A stretch of DNA of 64,000 nt from Muricoccus harenae (GCF_009848505.1 NZ_WWDL01000018.1:1-64000); one strand, 5' to 3'; positions 48,159-57,441 are shown, numbered from the stretch's first letter. Numbers and translations are program-made. The notes: generated from the letters alone by a model not told the origin.

Positions 48159-49007
48159 TCAGCGCCGCGCGGGGCCGGCTGCGTTCAAGGCCAGGTTCTG
48201 CTCGGCCAGGTCGGCGGCCGGGCTGTCGGGGCTGCTGGCGATTACGCTTTCCCAATCCGCGCGCGCCCCGGCCGCATCGCCTTGGAGCTGGCGGAGGATG
48301 CCGCGTTCCAGCAGCGCCTCAGGGCTGCCGGGCTCGATCCCAAGGGCGTGCTCGATGTCGCGCAGGGCTTCCTGCGGGCGTTCCAGATGGCGGAGGGCGG
48401 CGGCGCGGAAGACCCAGGCCTCGGCGCGCTGCGCGTCCTGGGCCAGCGCGAGGTCGGTGTCGGCCAGGGCATCGGCGAAGCGGCCGAGCATGCCGGCGGC
48501 GATGGCACGGTCCACCAGCAGCTCCGGGTCGTTCGGTGTCAGCGCCAAAGCGAGGGTGAAGGCGCCATGGGCGTTGATGGCCCGCCCCGCGACCATCCAG
48601 GCTTGGCCCGCTTGGCCGAAGACGGCGGCGCGGGCGCCGGGGCTGGCGGCGGCACGGGCGGCCAGGCTCTCCAGCCGCGAGGCGGCGCGTTCCGGCTCGC
48701 CCAGGGCCAGCAGCGCCAGGGCGGAGCAATGGCGGGCGCCGTCGCCGCCATCCCGCGCCTCCCAGGCCTCGGCATAGCTCAGCGCGCCCTGCGCGTCGTC
48801 GCGCAGCTTGCCGAGGCATTCCTCGTATTCGGGGCTGTCCGCCACGCGAGGGGGTTCGGGCGGAAGGGGGAGGACCTCCTCGGCCGCCTCGGGCACCGGG
48901 ATGGGGGCGGCGGTTTCGGGCTGCGTCCACCACCAGGCGCCGCCCAGCGTAATGGCCAGCACGACGACGATGACGCCGGGCAGGACTGTGCGGGGAGCGA
49001 TTCGCAT
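48159..49007 (-). CDS. TPR-repeat protein, membrane-anchored
   Basis: 282 residues from ATG 49007. A single N-terminal membrane helix (VLPGVIVVVLAITLGGAWWW) is followed by a Pro-rich linker and Cys-containing segment (YEECLGKLRDD), then about five TPR-like helix pairs (ALALTPNDPELLVDRAIAAGMLGRFADALADTDLAL, ALGIEPGSPEALLERGILRQLQGD). The TPR part likely faces the periplasm and mediates protein contacts. Partner unknown. Convergent with fzlA. Confidence 0.8.
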   Translation of the reverse strand: MRIAPRTVLPGVIVVVLAITLGGAWWWTQPETAAPIPVPEAAEEVLPLPPEPPRVADSPEYEECLGKLRDDAQGALSYAEAWEARDGGDGARHCSALALLALGEPERAASRLESLAARAAASPGARAAVFGQAGQAWMVAGRAINAHGAFTLALALTPNDPELLVDRAIAAGMLGRFADALADTDLALAQDAQRAEAWVFRAAALRHLERPQEALRDIEHALGIEPGSPEALLERGILRQLQGDAAGARADWESVIASSPDSPAADLAEQNLALNAAGPARR

Positions 49008-49053
49008 CGGAGGCAATCTAGCGACGCAAGGGCAGAGCCGCCATGGATGCGGG

Positions 49054-49902
49054 ATGGACCGGCATCTCCTCCTCATCGGGCTTGGCTTCAGCGGCGTCGC
49101 CATCGCGCGGGAGGCGCTGGCGCGGGGGTGGCGCGTTACGGCCACGGCGCGCGAACCGAGGCGGGTGGCGGCGCCCATGGGGGTGCGGGTGCTGCCTTTC
49201 GCGGAGGCAGGGCAGTCCGTGCGGGAGGCGACGCATCTTGTCGCCACGGCGCCGCCGGGCGAGGCGGGGGATCCGGTCTTCGCGGCGCATGGTGCGGCGC
49301 TGCGCGACGGAGCGCTGCGCTGGGCCGGCTATCTTTCGACGACCGGGGTTTACGGCGATCACGGCGGCGGCTGGGTGGATGAGGCGACGGAGCCGGCGCC
49401 GGCCCAGCCGCGCTCCATCCGGCGGAGGGCGGCGGAGCGGCAATGGGAGGAGCTGGCCGGCGGTGTTTCCGTGGACCTGTTCCGTTGCGCGGGGATCTAC
49501 GGACCAGGGCGCAGCGTGCTGGACGAGCTGCGGGCCGGGCGGGCGCGGCGGGTGATCCGGCCGGGGCATGTGTTCGGGCGGATCCATCGGGACGATATCG
49601 CCCGGGCCGTTCTGACAGCGGCTGAGGCGCCGGCATCGGGGGTGCGGGTGCTGCATCTGGCCGATGACGAGCCGGCGGAAAGCGCCGTGGTGACGGAAGG
49701 GGCGGCGCGGATGCTGGGGATGGAGCCGCCGCCCGCGATCCCCTTCGAGGAGGCGCGGGCGGGGATGTCCCCAATGGCGCTTTCCTTCTGGGCGGAGGAC
49801 CGGCGGATCGCCAATGCCCGGACCAAGGCCGCGCTTGGAATCGCCTGGCGCTATCCAAGCTGGCGCGACGGGCTGGCCGCAATCCTGGCGGAGGGCGGCT
49901 GA
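49054..49902 (+). CDS. SDR/epimerase-like NAD(P)-binding protein (YeeZ-like)
   Basis: 282 residues from ATG 49054 (MDRHLLLIGLGFSGVAIAREAL). The dinucleotide motif is GLGFSGVA rather than GxxGxxG; GYLSTTGVYGDHGGGWVDE with a TGVYG motif is that of the extended SDR 'YeeZ/Gra-orf7' group; the FRCAGIYGPGR stretch is typical. Substrate unknown. Divergent from the TPR gene, with 46 bases between the starts. Confidence 0.78.
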   Translation: MDRHLLLIGLGFSGVAIAREALARGWRVTATAREPRRVAAPMGVRVLPFAEAGQSVREATHLVATAPPGEAGDPVFAAHGAALRDGALRWAGYLSTTGVYGDHGGGWVDEATEPAPAQPRSIRRRAAERQWEELAGGVSVDLFRCAGIYGPGRSVLDELRAGRARRVIRPGHVFGRIHRDDIARAVLTAAEAPASGVRVLHLADDEPAESAVVTEGAARMLGMEPPPAIPFEEARAGMSPMALSFWAEDRRIANARTKAALGIAWRYPSWRDGLAAILAEGG

Positions 49903-49990
49903 GCCGCACTCACCCTGCCGCCCGGCCGGGCAGAAACCCCCGGTGCCGGGCCGGCGTTGGCCGTCCGCCTCTGTCAGGAAGAACCACGCC

Positions 49991-50887
49991 ATGCGCCTCG
50001 ACGGTCCGGAAAGCCAGAATGTCGAGGATCGCCGTGGCGGAGGTGGCTTCGGCGGTTTCGGTGGCGGCGGCCGGCGCGGCGGCGGGATCGCCGTAGGTGG
50101 GATAGGCGGGGTGGTGCTGCTGGTGGTGGCGCTGCTCTTCGGGGTCGATCCTTCGGTGCTGCTGGGCGGAGGCGAGATGGAGCCCCGGCCGGCGCCGCAG
50201 GAGCGGCGATTCGATCAGGGCCAAGGCCAGGCGCGGGCGCCGCAGCAGGCGGATCGCAGCGAGGATGCCGGGCGGCGCTTCATCGCACAGGTGCTGGGCG
50301 AGACGGAGCAGGTTTGGAACCAGCAGTTCCGCCAGCTGGGACGGCAGTATGAAGAACCGGTGCTGGTGCTGTTCTCAGGCGCCACGCAATCGGGCTGCGG
50401 CGCGGCCCAGGCGCAGACGGGGCCCTTCTACTGCCCGAACGACCAACGTGTTTACATCGACCTAGAATTCATGGCGCGGCTGCAGCAGCAGCTGGGGGCC
50501 ACGGGGGATTTCGCCGCGGCCTATATCGTCGCGCATGAGGTCGGGCATCACGTGCAGAACCTGCTTGGCGTGCTGCCGCGGGTGCAGCAACTACAGGCGC
50601 GGGCCTCGGCGGCGGAGCGCAACCAGTTGCAGGTGCGGGTGGAGTTGCAGGCGGATTGCCTGGCCGGGATGTGGGCGAACCAGGCGCAGCGGGCGCGGAA
50701 CATCCTGGAGCAGGGCGATATCGAGGAGGGGCTGAACGCCGCCGCCGCGGTGGGCGACGACCGGGTGACCGGCGGGCGCATTCGGCCAGAAAGCTTCACC
50801 CATGGCAGCGCGCAGCAGCGCACGCGCTGGTTCCGGCGCGGGCTGGAGAGCGGCGACATTCGCCAGTGCGACACTTTCGAGGGATAG
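49991..50887 (+). CDS. Neutral zinc metallopeptidase (YpfJ family)
   Basis: 298 residues from ATG 49991. Gly/Arg-rich N-terminus, then one membrane helix (GGVVLLVVALLFGVDPSVLL), a linker rich in Gln, and a large extracytoplasmic catalytic domain. AAYIVAHEVGHHVQNLLG carries the HExxH zinc motif; VELQADCLAGMWANQ provides the third ligand region. FYCPNDQRVYIDL and CGAAQAQTGPFYC contain conserved Cys likely to form a disulfide. The natural substrate is not known for this family. Confidence 0.87.
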   Translation: MRLDGPESQNVEDRRGGGGFGGFGGGGRRGGGIAVGGIGGVVLLVVALLFGVDPSVLLGGGEMEPRPAPQERRFDQGQGQARAPQQADRSEDAGRRFIAQVLGETEQVWNQQFRQLGRQYEEPVLVLFSGATQSGCGAAQAQTGPFYCPNDQRVYIDLEFMARLQQQLGATGDFAAAYIVAHEVGHHVQNLLGVLPRVQQLQARASAAERNQLQVRVELQADCLAGMWANQAQRARNILEQGDIEEGLNAAAAVGDDRVTGGRIRPESFTHGSAQQRTRWFRRGLESGDIRQCDTFEG

Positions 50888-50955
50888 CCTTGCTGAGTCA
50901 GGCATGGCCGAGCGGGGTCTGGTCAGGCGTCGGTTAGGCAGGGTCTACTGGCGGC

Positions 50956-52416
50956 ATGCCGAAGATCGCCGTCGCCCGTCTCTGGTTCGAGGGGAATTCC
51001 TTCACGCCCATCCCAACCGGGATGGATGCCTTCCTCTCCCGTGAGTGGATCGCGGGTGAGGAGGTTCTCGGTCGCTATGCCGGGACCGCCATGGAGATGG
51101 GGGCGGTCGCGTCCTTCCTGGCAAAGCATCCGGGCTGGTCCGCGACGGTGTTGCGCTGCGCGAGCGCCCAGCCCGGCGGGCCGATGACGGATGAGGTGTT
51201 CGAGGCCTGGATGGGGGAGGTGATGCCGGCGCTGCGGGCGGGCGGCTTCGACGGGGTGTATCTGTCGCTGCACGGGGCCTGCGTCACGGAATCCGATCCT
51301 GAGGCAGATTTGACCATCCTGCGGGCGGTGCGGTCAGCGGTGGGGCGGGACGTGCCGGTGACGGCCTCCTTCGATTTCCATGCGAACATGGCGGAGGAGG
51401 CGGCCACGCTGCTCGATGGCGCGAGCGCCTATCGCACCTATCCACATGTGGACATGGACGTGGCCGGAGCCCGGGCGCTGGACATGCTGGAGCGGCGGAT
51501 CGGCGGTGGTGCCGTGCTGCATGGGGCGGTGGCGAAGCGGCCCTTTGTCCTGCAGTCGCTGAACATGCGTTCGGCCGAGGGGCCGATGGCCGAGGTCTGG
51601 GCGCTGGCGGCGGAGCTGGAGGAAGGGGCGGTTTGCGAAGCCTTTCCCTTCGGCGGCTTCGCCTGGGGGGACAGCCCGCATGCAGGGCCCTCGGGCATGG
51701 CCTGGGCCTCGGATGCCGGGGCTGTGCGGGCTGCGGCGGAGCGGATCGCGGCGGCGATCGAGGCGCGGCGGGGGCGGTTCGCCGTTTTCTCGCCCTCGCC
51801 GGAGGAAGGCCTGGCGCTGGCCCTGAAAGGGCCGCCCGGCCTCGTGGCGCTGCTGGACCCGGCGGATAATCCGTTCTCCGGCGGGATCGCGGATACGCCC
51901 GGGCTGCTGCGGGTTCTTGTGCAGAACCCGCCGCCGGTGCCGACGGTGTTCGCCTTCCTGAACGATCCGGCGGCCGTGCAGGCCGCGGCTTCTGCCGGGG
52001 TGGGCGGGCGCCTCGAGCGGGCCCTGGCCGCGCAGGTGACGGAGGCCTTCGGTCCGCCGGTGCCCTTCTCGGGGGTGGTGGAGCGGCTGACGGATGGGCG
52101 CTTCGTGAATGAGGGGCCGATGGAGCGGGGGGCGCCGGTCGATCTCGGGCCGACGGCGGTGCTGCGGTCGGACGCGCTGCGGGTAATCGTGACGACGAAG
52201 AAGGAGGCGGCGGTGGATCCGGCCTTCTTCTCGCTGCATGGGATCGACTTGGGCGCCACGCGGCTGATGGCGAATAAGGGGAAAAACCATTTCCGCGCCG
52301 CCTTCGCCGAGCGGTGCTCGATGATCTTGGAATGCGACTGCCCCGGTCCCGCCTCACTGGACCTCGCCGCGCTTCCCTTCCGCCACGTCCCGAAGGCTTG
52401 GCTTCAGCCCGGCTGA
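50956..52416 (+). CDS. M81 family protein (MlrC-like)
   Basis: 486 residues. MlrC-type metallopeptidases belong to this family, named after microcystinase C; most members act on unknown substrates. Seen: ARLWFEGNSFTPIPTG near the N-terminus, SLHGACVTE, SFDFHANMAEEA (putative metal-binding DFH motif) and YRTYPHVDMDVAG, then the C-terminal half with GGIADTPGLLRVL. Its 3' neighbour is a Bug receptor transcribed towards it, an association frequently found in beta- and alphaproteobacteria. Confidence 0.83.
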   Translation: MPKIAVARLWFEGNSFTPIPTGMDAFLSREWIAGEEVLGRYAGTAMEMGAVASFLAKHPGWSATVLRCASAQPGGPMTDEVFEAWMGEVMPALRAGGFDGVYLSLHGACVTESDPEADLTILRAVRSAVGRDVPVTASFDFHANMAEEAATLLDGASAYRTYPHVDMDVAGARALDMLERRIGGGAVLHGAVAKRPFVLQSLNMRSAEGPMAEVWALAAELEEGAVCEAFPFGGFAWGDSPHAGPSGMAWASDAGAVRAAAERIAAAIEARRGRFAVFSPSPEEGLALALKGPPGLVALLDPADNPFSGGIADTPGLLRVLVQNPPPVPTVFAFLNDPAAVQAAASAGVGGRLERALAAQVTEAFGPPVPFSGVVERLTDGRFVNEGPMERGAPVDLGPTAVLRSDALRVIVTTKKEAAVDPAFFSLHGIDLGATRLMANKGKNHFRAAFAERCSMILECDCPGPASLDLAALPFRHVPKAWLQPG

Positions 52417-52433
52417 AGGGAGCGGCGGCGGAT

Positions 52434-53447
52434 TCAGTCCGCCCTTGCGCCCGTCTCGCGGATCAGCGCGCCCCAGCGCCGGCTTTCCTCCGCCTGGAAG
52501 TTGCCCAGCGCCTCGGGCGTGCCGGGCCGAACCTCGAAGCCCGCCGCGACGAGGCGGTCGCGCACCTCCGGCATGGCGAGGATGCGGACGACCTCCGTGT
52601 TGAGGCGGGCCACGGCGGGGCGGGGCGTGCCTGCCCGGGTGTAGAGGCCGGTCCAGATGGCACTATCGAGGCCCGGATAGCCGCCCTCGGCGGTGGTGGG
52701 GACCTCGGGCACCACGGACATGCGGGTGGGATTCATCACGGCGACGGCGGAGAGGGGACCGCCGCGGAGCTGGCCGAGGACATCGGCGACCGAGGGGAAC
52801 ATGAGCTGGATCAGCCCTGCCGTCAGGTCGTTCAGCGCCGGGCCCTGGCCACGATAGGGAACATGGGTGAGCGTCACGCCCGTGCTGCGGGCGAAGAGCG
52901 CGCCGGCCAGATGGGTGGGGGAGCCGCTGCCGGAGGAGCCGTAAGTGGCGGGCTGCGGCATGGCCTTCAGGGCGGCGACGAGGCCGGGCAGGCTGCGGTC
53001 CTGCAGCCAGGCGCCGGCAACCACCGCCTGCGGGTAGTAGGTGACCAGGGAGATGGGGGCGAGGTCCTTCTCCGGGTCATAGGCTAGGTTCGAATAGAGG
53101 AACTGGTTAGCCGACTGGGTTCCGGTCGTGGCCATGAAGAGGGTGTGGCCGTCGGGTGCGGAGCGGGCGACCTCGACCGCGCCGATGCTGCCGCCAGCGC
53201 CAGGGCGGTTCTCGATCACCACGGGCTGGCCGAGGGCGGGGGAGAGGTGTTGGGCGATCATCCGCGCCTGGACATCGGCGCTGCCGCCGGGCGGGAAGGG
53301 GACCACGATGCGGACCGGGCGGCTTGGGGCCCAGCCGGCTTCGCCGGCGCCGGGTCGGGTGCTCGGCTGGGCACGGGCAAGGCGCGGAAAGCCGAGGGAC
53401 ACCAGGGCGCCGCCGAGGAGGAGGCTGCGTCGGATGGAGGCGGTCAT
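52434..53447 (-). CDS. Bug/TctC-family solute-binding receptor 1
   Basis: 337 residues. Periplasmic receptor of the tripartite tricarboxylate transporter type. Signal peptide (MTASIRRSLLLGGALVSLG...) with a twin-Arg-like start; mature part opens with RPVRIVVPFPPGGSADVQAR, the characteristic Bug start, then VVIENRPGAGGSIGAVEVA and LTHVPYRGQGPALNDLTAG. Ligand unknown, usually a carboxylate. Its start overlaps the stop of the alpha/beta hydrolase, so both lie in one transcript. Confidence 0.88.
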   Translation of the reverse strand: MTASIRRSLLLGGALVSLGFPRLARAQPSTRPGAGEAGWAPSRPVRIVVPFPPGGSADVQARMIAQHLSPALGQPVVIENRPGAGGSIGAVEVARSAPDGHTLFMATTGTQSANQFLYSNLAYDPEKDLAPISLVTYYPQAVVAGAWLQDRSLPGLVAALKAMPQPATYGSSGSGSPTHLAGALFARSTGVTLTHVPYRGQGPALNDLTAGLIQLMFPSVADVLGQLRGGPLSAVAVMNPTRMSVVPEVPTTAEGGYPGLDSAIWTGLYTRAGTPRPAVARLNTEVVRILAMPEVRDRLVAAGFEVRPGTPEALGNFQAEESRRWGALIRETGARAD

Positions 53448-54241
53448 GCGCGGCTGACCTCGCGGAAGAAGGGGAGGGCGATCTCGTCGAAGAGGGCCGG
53501 TTCGGTGCGGGAGAAGGCGTGGCCGCCGCGCGGCGGGTAGATGGCCGTCGCGCCAGGAATCAGCTGGGCCATTTCCTCGGAGAAGTAGCGGGGGGTGAGG
53601 ATGTCGTCCTCCGTGCAGAGGATGCGGACGGGGATGTCCAGGCGGCCGTATTCGGCACGGCGGTCGAAGGCGAGGATGGCGTCGAGCCGGCTGCCCTGCA
53701 CCGCGGCGCTGCCGAGCGAGGCGGCGGCCGCTGCCTCCTCCGCGGCAATGCGGGCGTCGTTCGCGTTGATCCAGTAGGGCGGGTAGAGCAGCAGGGTGGT
53801 GTAGCGCGCATAGGCGTCCATCCCCACGCGCTCCATGAGCATGCGACGCAGGCCGAGCACGCGGTGGCGATAGGCGTCGCCGCAGGTGGTGCTGGCATAA
53901 ATCATCAGCGAGGCGATGCGGGAGGGGTGGTCCAGTGCGGTGGCCGTGCCGATGGCGCCGCCCGTGGAGTGCCCGAGTAGATGCACACGGTCGAGGCCGG
54001 CGGCATCGAGGATTGCGACCAGGTCTGCCGACATCTGTTCGACGGAGGCGACCGGCACGCGGGAGGATTGGCCGGTGCCGCGCTGGTCAAAGATGAGGGT
54101 GGTAAATTCCTGCGCGTAGCGCGCGACCTGCGGCGCCCACCAGCTGCTCGTGCCGCCGAGGCCGGAGGCGAGCACGAGTGGCGGGCCAGAGCCGTGAACT
54201 TCGTAGTAGAGGTCGCATTCGTCACGATGGGCGAAGGGCAT
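53444..54241 (-). CDS. Alpha/beta hydrolase
   Basis: 265 residues from ATG 54241 (MPFAHRDECDLYYEVHG). Canonical fold: LVLASGLGGTSSWW oxyanion region, LIFDQRGTGQSSR, the nucleophile elbow LLGHSTGGAIG (Ser), a late Asp in ILCTEDDILTP and the catalytic His in GGHAFSRTEP. Comparable to carboxymuconolactone or 3-oxoadipate enol-lactone hydrolases; exact substrate unknown. First gene of a two-gene unit with Bug receptor 1. Confidence 0.85.
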   Translation of the reverse strand: MPFAHRDECDLYYEVHGSGPPLVLASGLGGTSSWWAPQVARYAQEFTTLIFDQRGTGQSSRVPVASVEQMSADLVAILDAAGLDRVHLLGHSTGGAIGTATALDHPSRIASLMIYASTTCGDAYRHRVLGLRRMLMERVGMDAYARYTTLLLYPPYWINANDARIAAEEAAAAASLGSAAVQGSRLDAILAFDRRAEYGRLDIPVRILCTEDDILTPRYFSEEMAQLIPGATAIYPPRGGHAFSRTEPALFDEIALPFFREVSRA

Positions 54242-54640
54242 GTAGGGCCTGGTGGCTTGTTCGGACCGCGGAGTTTGCAGGAAGCGGGCCAAGTTTCGAG
54301 GTGGATTCGGAAATGGGCGACAAGAGCCGGGTCAGCCAACGCGAAAGTGCTGGAGGGGCACTCGCCGAAAGGGTGTAAATGCCCGAATTCCGCCACGATT
54401 AACGCATCATTTCGAAACCGAAATTCTGTCGTTCACAGCTGCGTGGCTTTACGAGAGTTCAGTCGGCAGGCACCGTATCCGACGCTCGGGGTAGTCGACG
54501 CTCACGGGAGGAAGAATGTAATCTCCGGATCAGTGTCAACGCTGACGGAATTCCGCTGCACCTTCTCCGTGCTCCTATGCACAGGGAATGCGTCGCTGAG
54601 GTCCCGTCCCCATTGCAGGCTTGAGGAACGCAGCAGACTG
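54242..54640. other. Intergenic region, 399 bases
   Basis: Less GC-rich than its surroundings (notably about 54370-54560). It contains GGAGGAAGAATGTAA, a start directly followed by a stop, and an imperfect repeat around GTGTCAACGCTGAC. No gene can be supported; it may hold promoters for the flanking divergent genes. Confidence 0.55.
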
Positions 54641-54856
54641 ATGTCGGAAACCGTAAAGAATGCCGTGACGCCAGAAGCCGTTGCCTTCAGGCTCATGGAG
54701 AAGATCATGACGGCTGAGCGAAAGAGCTTCCTTCCCAGCCCGACCGAGTCCGGTGCGACGACGATCACGCGCGACGAAGTGCTGGATCTCTACGCGCTCT
54801 GCATCGACGCGGTCAGCGGCAACCGCCACAACAGGTTGCACAACCGGCTGACCTGA
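54641..54856 (+). CDS. Small protein A of a tandem paralogous pair
   Basis: 71 residues from ATG 54641. Sequence features: AVAFRLMEKIMTAERKSFLP, then VLDLYALCIDAVSGNRHN. It aligns with the next gene at T-E-VA--L--KIM-AERK and R-E-L-L-A-CI-AV-G. No known family. Cytoplasmic (no signal or membrane helix), mostly helical. AGGAA lies about 13 bases before the start. Located between an AT-richer spacer and protein B. Confidence 0.55.
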   Translation: MSETVKNAVTPEAVAFRLMEKIMTAERKSFLPSPTESGATTITRDEVLDLYALCIDAVSGNRHNRLHNRLT

Positions 54857-54912
54857 CGCCGCCGGCTGGTCCGGGCGGCGTCCATTCAAGGCTCATGAAA
54901 GGGGACGACAGC

Positions 54913-55197
54913 ATGGCAGGCCGCATCCGTTATCCCGAAACGCGCGAAGAAGTCGCCTTGAAGCTGCTGGCGAAGATCATGATGGCTGAGCGAAAGCCGG
55001 TGATCTTCGGTGCCGCAGTAGGCGCGAAGGGTAAATACCGGGAGGAGACGCTCGAGCTCCTCGCGCGCTGCATCGCCGCCGTGGATGGCCGGCATGGGAA
55101 GGATGCCCCAGCGGCCGCCCTTCCCGCCGAGGGCGTGTCAGAAGGAAGTCAGGATGTGGTCGGCACACCCGTCCTGGTGAATGGCGAACCCGCCTAG
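54913..55197 (+). CDS. Small protein B of a tandem paralogous pair
   Basis: 94 residues from ATG 54913, which has AAGGGGA at 54897-54904; ATG 54895 is less likely. EVALKLLAKIMMAERKPVIF and ELLARCIAAVDGRHGKD align with protein A; a Pro/Ala-rich tail follows. Function unknown. Its stop codon overlaps the phaZ stop on the opposite strand (CTAG), so the transcripts converge with no spacer. Confidence 0.6.
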   Translation: MAGRIRYPETREEVALKLLAKIMMAERKPVIFGAAVGAKGKYREETLELLARCIAAVDGRHGKDAPAAALPAEGVSEGSQDVVGTPVLVNGEPA

Positions 55198-56423
55198 CTG
55201 TTCGCCTCAATCATCGCGCGAACTTTCGGATAGACCTCGCTGGCCCAGCGGCGGCCGCTGAAGACGCCGTAATGGCCGACGCCCGTCTGCAGATGGTGGT
55301 GGCGGTTGGCAAGCGGGATGTTGGGGCAGAGGTCCAGCGCCGCCATGGTCTGGCCGATGGCGCAGATATCGTCGCGCTCACCCTCCACCGTGAGAAGGGC
55401 GGTGCGGCGAATGGCCTCGGGGCGGACGCGGCGGCCGCGGTGCATGAGCTGGCCGCGCGGGAGGTCGTGCTCCTGGAAGATCCGTTGCACGGTTTCGAGG
55501 TAGTAGGCGGCAGGCAGGTCCATCACCGCGAAATACTCATCGTAGAAGCGGCGGTGGGCCTCGGCACTCTCGAAGTCCCCGGCGACGATGTTGTCGTATT
55601 GGGTCCGGTGCGCCTTCAGGTGGCGGCCGATGTTCATCGACATGAAGGCCTGGAGCTGGATGGCGCCGGGATAGACGCGGCGGCCGGCGCCGGCATAGCG
55701 GGCTGGCACTGTGCCGATGAGGTTCCGCTCGAACCACTCGATCGGCTTCGACTGCGCGAGGTCATTCACCGTGGTCGGGCTGATCCGCGTGTCGATCGGG
55801 CCCGCCATCAGGGTCATGCTGGCGGGTGTGGCCCGGTTGCGGTCCTCGGCCATCACTGCCACCGCGGCGAGGGTTGCGGGCGCGGGCTGGCAGACGGCGA
55901 GCACATGGCTGCCGGGGCCCATCACCTCAAGGAAGCGGATGATGTGGTCGGTGAAATCGTCGAAGGCGAATTCACCGGCAGAGAGCGGGACGTCCCGGGC
56001 GTTGATCCAGTCGGTGATATAGACGTCGTGGTCGGGCAGCAGCACCTCCACCGTGCCTCGGAGCAGGGTGGAGAAATGGCCGGACATGGGGGCCACCACC
56101 AGCACGCGGGGCTGCTGGACCGGCGTGTCCTTCGCGAAGCGGAGCAGGGTGGCGAAGGGGGTTTCGTCGACCACCTCCTCCGTCACCTCGACATCGTGGT
56201 TGCCGACGCGGGTGGTGGTGAAGCCGTAATTCGGACGGGCATGGGTGGTCCTGGCGCGGGCAATCAGCTCGAAGGCGGCACTCGCGCGGCGAATATAGGG
56301 GGCGGCCAGCGGCATGGCAGCCGTCACCGACTCCCATTGGCGCAGGATGCGGCCCGCGCTCTCAGCGAAGGCTCGCATCGGGAACTGCAAGTCCTGCTGC
56401 GTCTGCCAGAGGCTATAGATCAT
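55194..56423 (-). CDS. phaZ: Intracellular polyhydroxybutyrate depolymerase
   Basis: 409 residues from ATG 56423 (MIYSLWQTQQDL), which matches known PhaZ starts; the frame opens further upstream without support. It degrades stored PHB granules. The Ralstonia PhaZ1-type catalytic Cys is in HVLAVCQPAPATL; TDWINARDVPLS, TVNDLAQSKPIEWFERN and GVGHYGVFSGRRW (catalytic His region) are conserved. An upstream palindrome TGTGATCACA (56483-56492) may be a regulatory site. No phaC or phaP is in the window. Confidence 0.9.
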   Translation of the reverse strand: MIYSLWQTQQDLQFPMRAFAESAGRILRQWESVTAAMPLAAPYIRRASAAFELIARARTTHARPNYGFTTTRVGNHDVEVTEEVVDETPFATLLRFAKDTPVQQPRVLVVAPMSGHFSTLLRGTVEVLLPDHDVYITDWINARDVPLSAGEFAFDDFTDHIIRFLEVMGPGSHVLAVCQPAPATLAAVAVMAEDRNRATPASMTLMAGPIDTRISPTTVNDLAQSKPIEWFERNLIGTVPARYAGAGRRVYPGAIQLQAFMSMNIGRHLKAHRTQYDNIVAGDFESAEAHRRFYDEYFAVMDLPAAYYLETVQRIFQEHDLPRGQLMHRGRRVRPEAIRRTALLTVEGERDDICAIGQTMAALDLCPNIPLANRHHHLQTGVGHYGVFSGRRWASEVYPKVRAMIEANS

Positions 56424-56775
56424 GCGGTTTGTGGCAGTCGGTTCAGCAGCATGGAACTTGAACGGCCCGGGCCGGGCAGGGTTGTGATCACAGTGTCGCA
56501 TGGTGGTTAATCCGGCCTGCTTGGTCAACGGTCCCTCATCCCGACCGGCGCCGCGTGGGTAGCAGGGCAGGGGTGCAAGGGCCGGGTTGCACGGCGGATG
56601 GCCCGAGGGCAGCTTCGGGGCTGGCGCGCGGCTGCGGGCGGCGCCAAGTTGGGGCGTATCAGGGCATGGAACATGCTTCGCTCTGCGCCAAGGCTGGCCG
56701 GGGACAGGGCGCCCCGGGGCGCCGGCTGGTTCAGGGAAGGACCCGGCGAACGGGGCCCAAGGGGACAGGAACGCA
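56424..56775. other. Intergenic region, 352 bases, with palindromes upstream of phaZ
   Basis: CGGCCCGGGCCG (about 56464-56475) and TGTGATCACA (56483-56492) are perfect palindromes 40-70 bases upstream of the phaZ start. Nothing else was recognised; the frames across the region look like noise. Confidence 0.6.
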
Positions 56776-57441
56776 ATGGATCAGGCCCGCCTCCTCATCA
56801 GCAGCCGCAACTACTCCTCCTGGTCGCTCAGGGGCTTCCTGCTCGCGCGGCTGGCCGGCCTGGATTTCCGGGTGGAGGTCGTGAACCTCCAGGACGAGGC
56901 CGCGCGGGCGGAGCTCCTGATGCAGGCCTCATCGATCCGCATCCCCTGCCTCATCCATGGCGAGTTGCGGGTTTGGGACACCATGGCCATTGCGGAATAC
57001 CTGGCGGAGATCCGGCCGGCGGCGGGGCTCTATCCCGGGGATCCGACCGCGCGCGCCCGCTGCCGCTCAATCGCGGGGGAGATGCATTCCGGGTTCCACG
57101 CCTTGCGGGCCTCGCTGCCGATGAACCTGCGGGCGCACCGGCCGGGCTTCCGCATCTGGTCCGGACCGCAAGCGGATATCGAGCGCATCCTGCAGATCTG
57201 GCGGGACTGCCTCGGCACATGGAAGGGGCCCTGGCTGTTCGGGGAGCGGCCCTGCATGGCGGATGCGATGTATGCGCCGGTGGTGACGCGCTTTCTTACC
57301 TATGATGTGAAGCTGGATGGCGCCTGCGCGGCCTATGCCCAGACGATCATGGAATGGGCACCCATGGCGGAATGGATCGCGGCGGCCCAGGAGGAGCCCG
57401 AGCCGCCGATCCATGAGCTGGAGGTGGAGGCGGAGTTCTAG
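56776..57441 (+). CDS. Glutathione S-transferase family protein
   Basis: 221 residues from ATG 56776, with AGGAA at 56767-56771. Soluble GST-fold protein: ISSRNYSSWSLRGFLLARLAGLDF contains the Ser-rich glutathione-contact region, SIRIPCLIHGELRVWDTMAI has the cis-Pro loop and the SNAIL-like step (here WDTMAI), and the C-terminal helical domain continues to the end. Conjugation partner unknown. It lies between the divergent phaZ and a Bug receptor gene. Confidence 0.85.
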   Translation: MDQARLLISSRNYSSWSLRGFLLARLAGLDFRVEVVNLQDEAARAELLMQASSIRIPCLIHGELRVWDTMAIAEYLAEIRPAAGLYPGDPTARARCRSIAGEMHSGFHALRASLPMNLRAHRPGFRIWSGPQADIERILQIWRDCLGTWKGPWLFGERPCMADAMYAPVVTRFLTYDVKLDGACAAYAQTIMEWAPMAEWIAAAQEEPEPPIHELEVEAEF

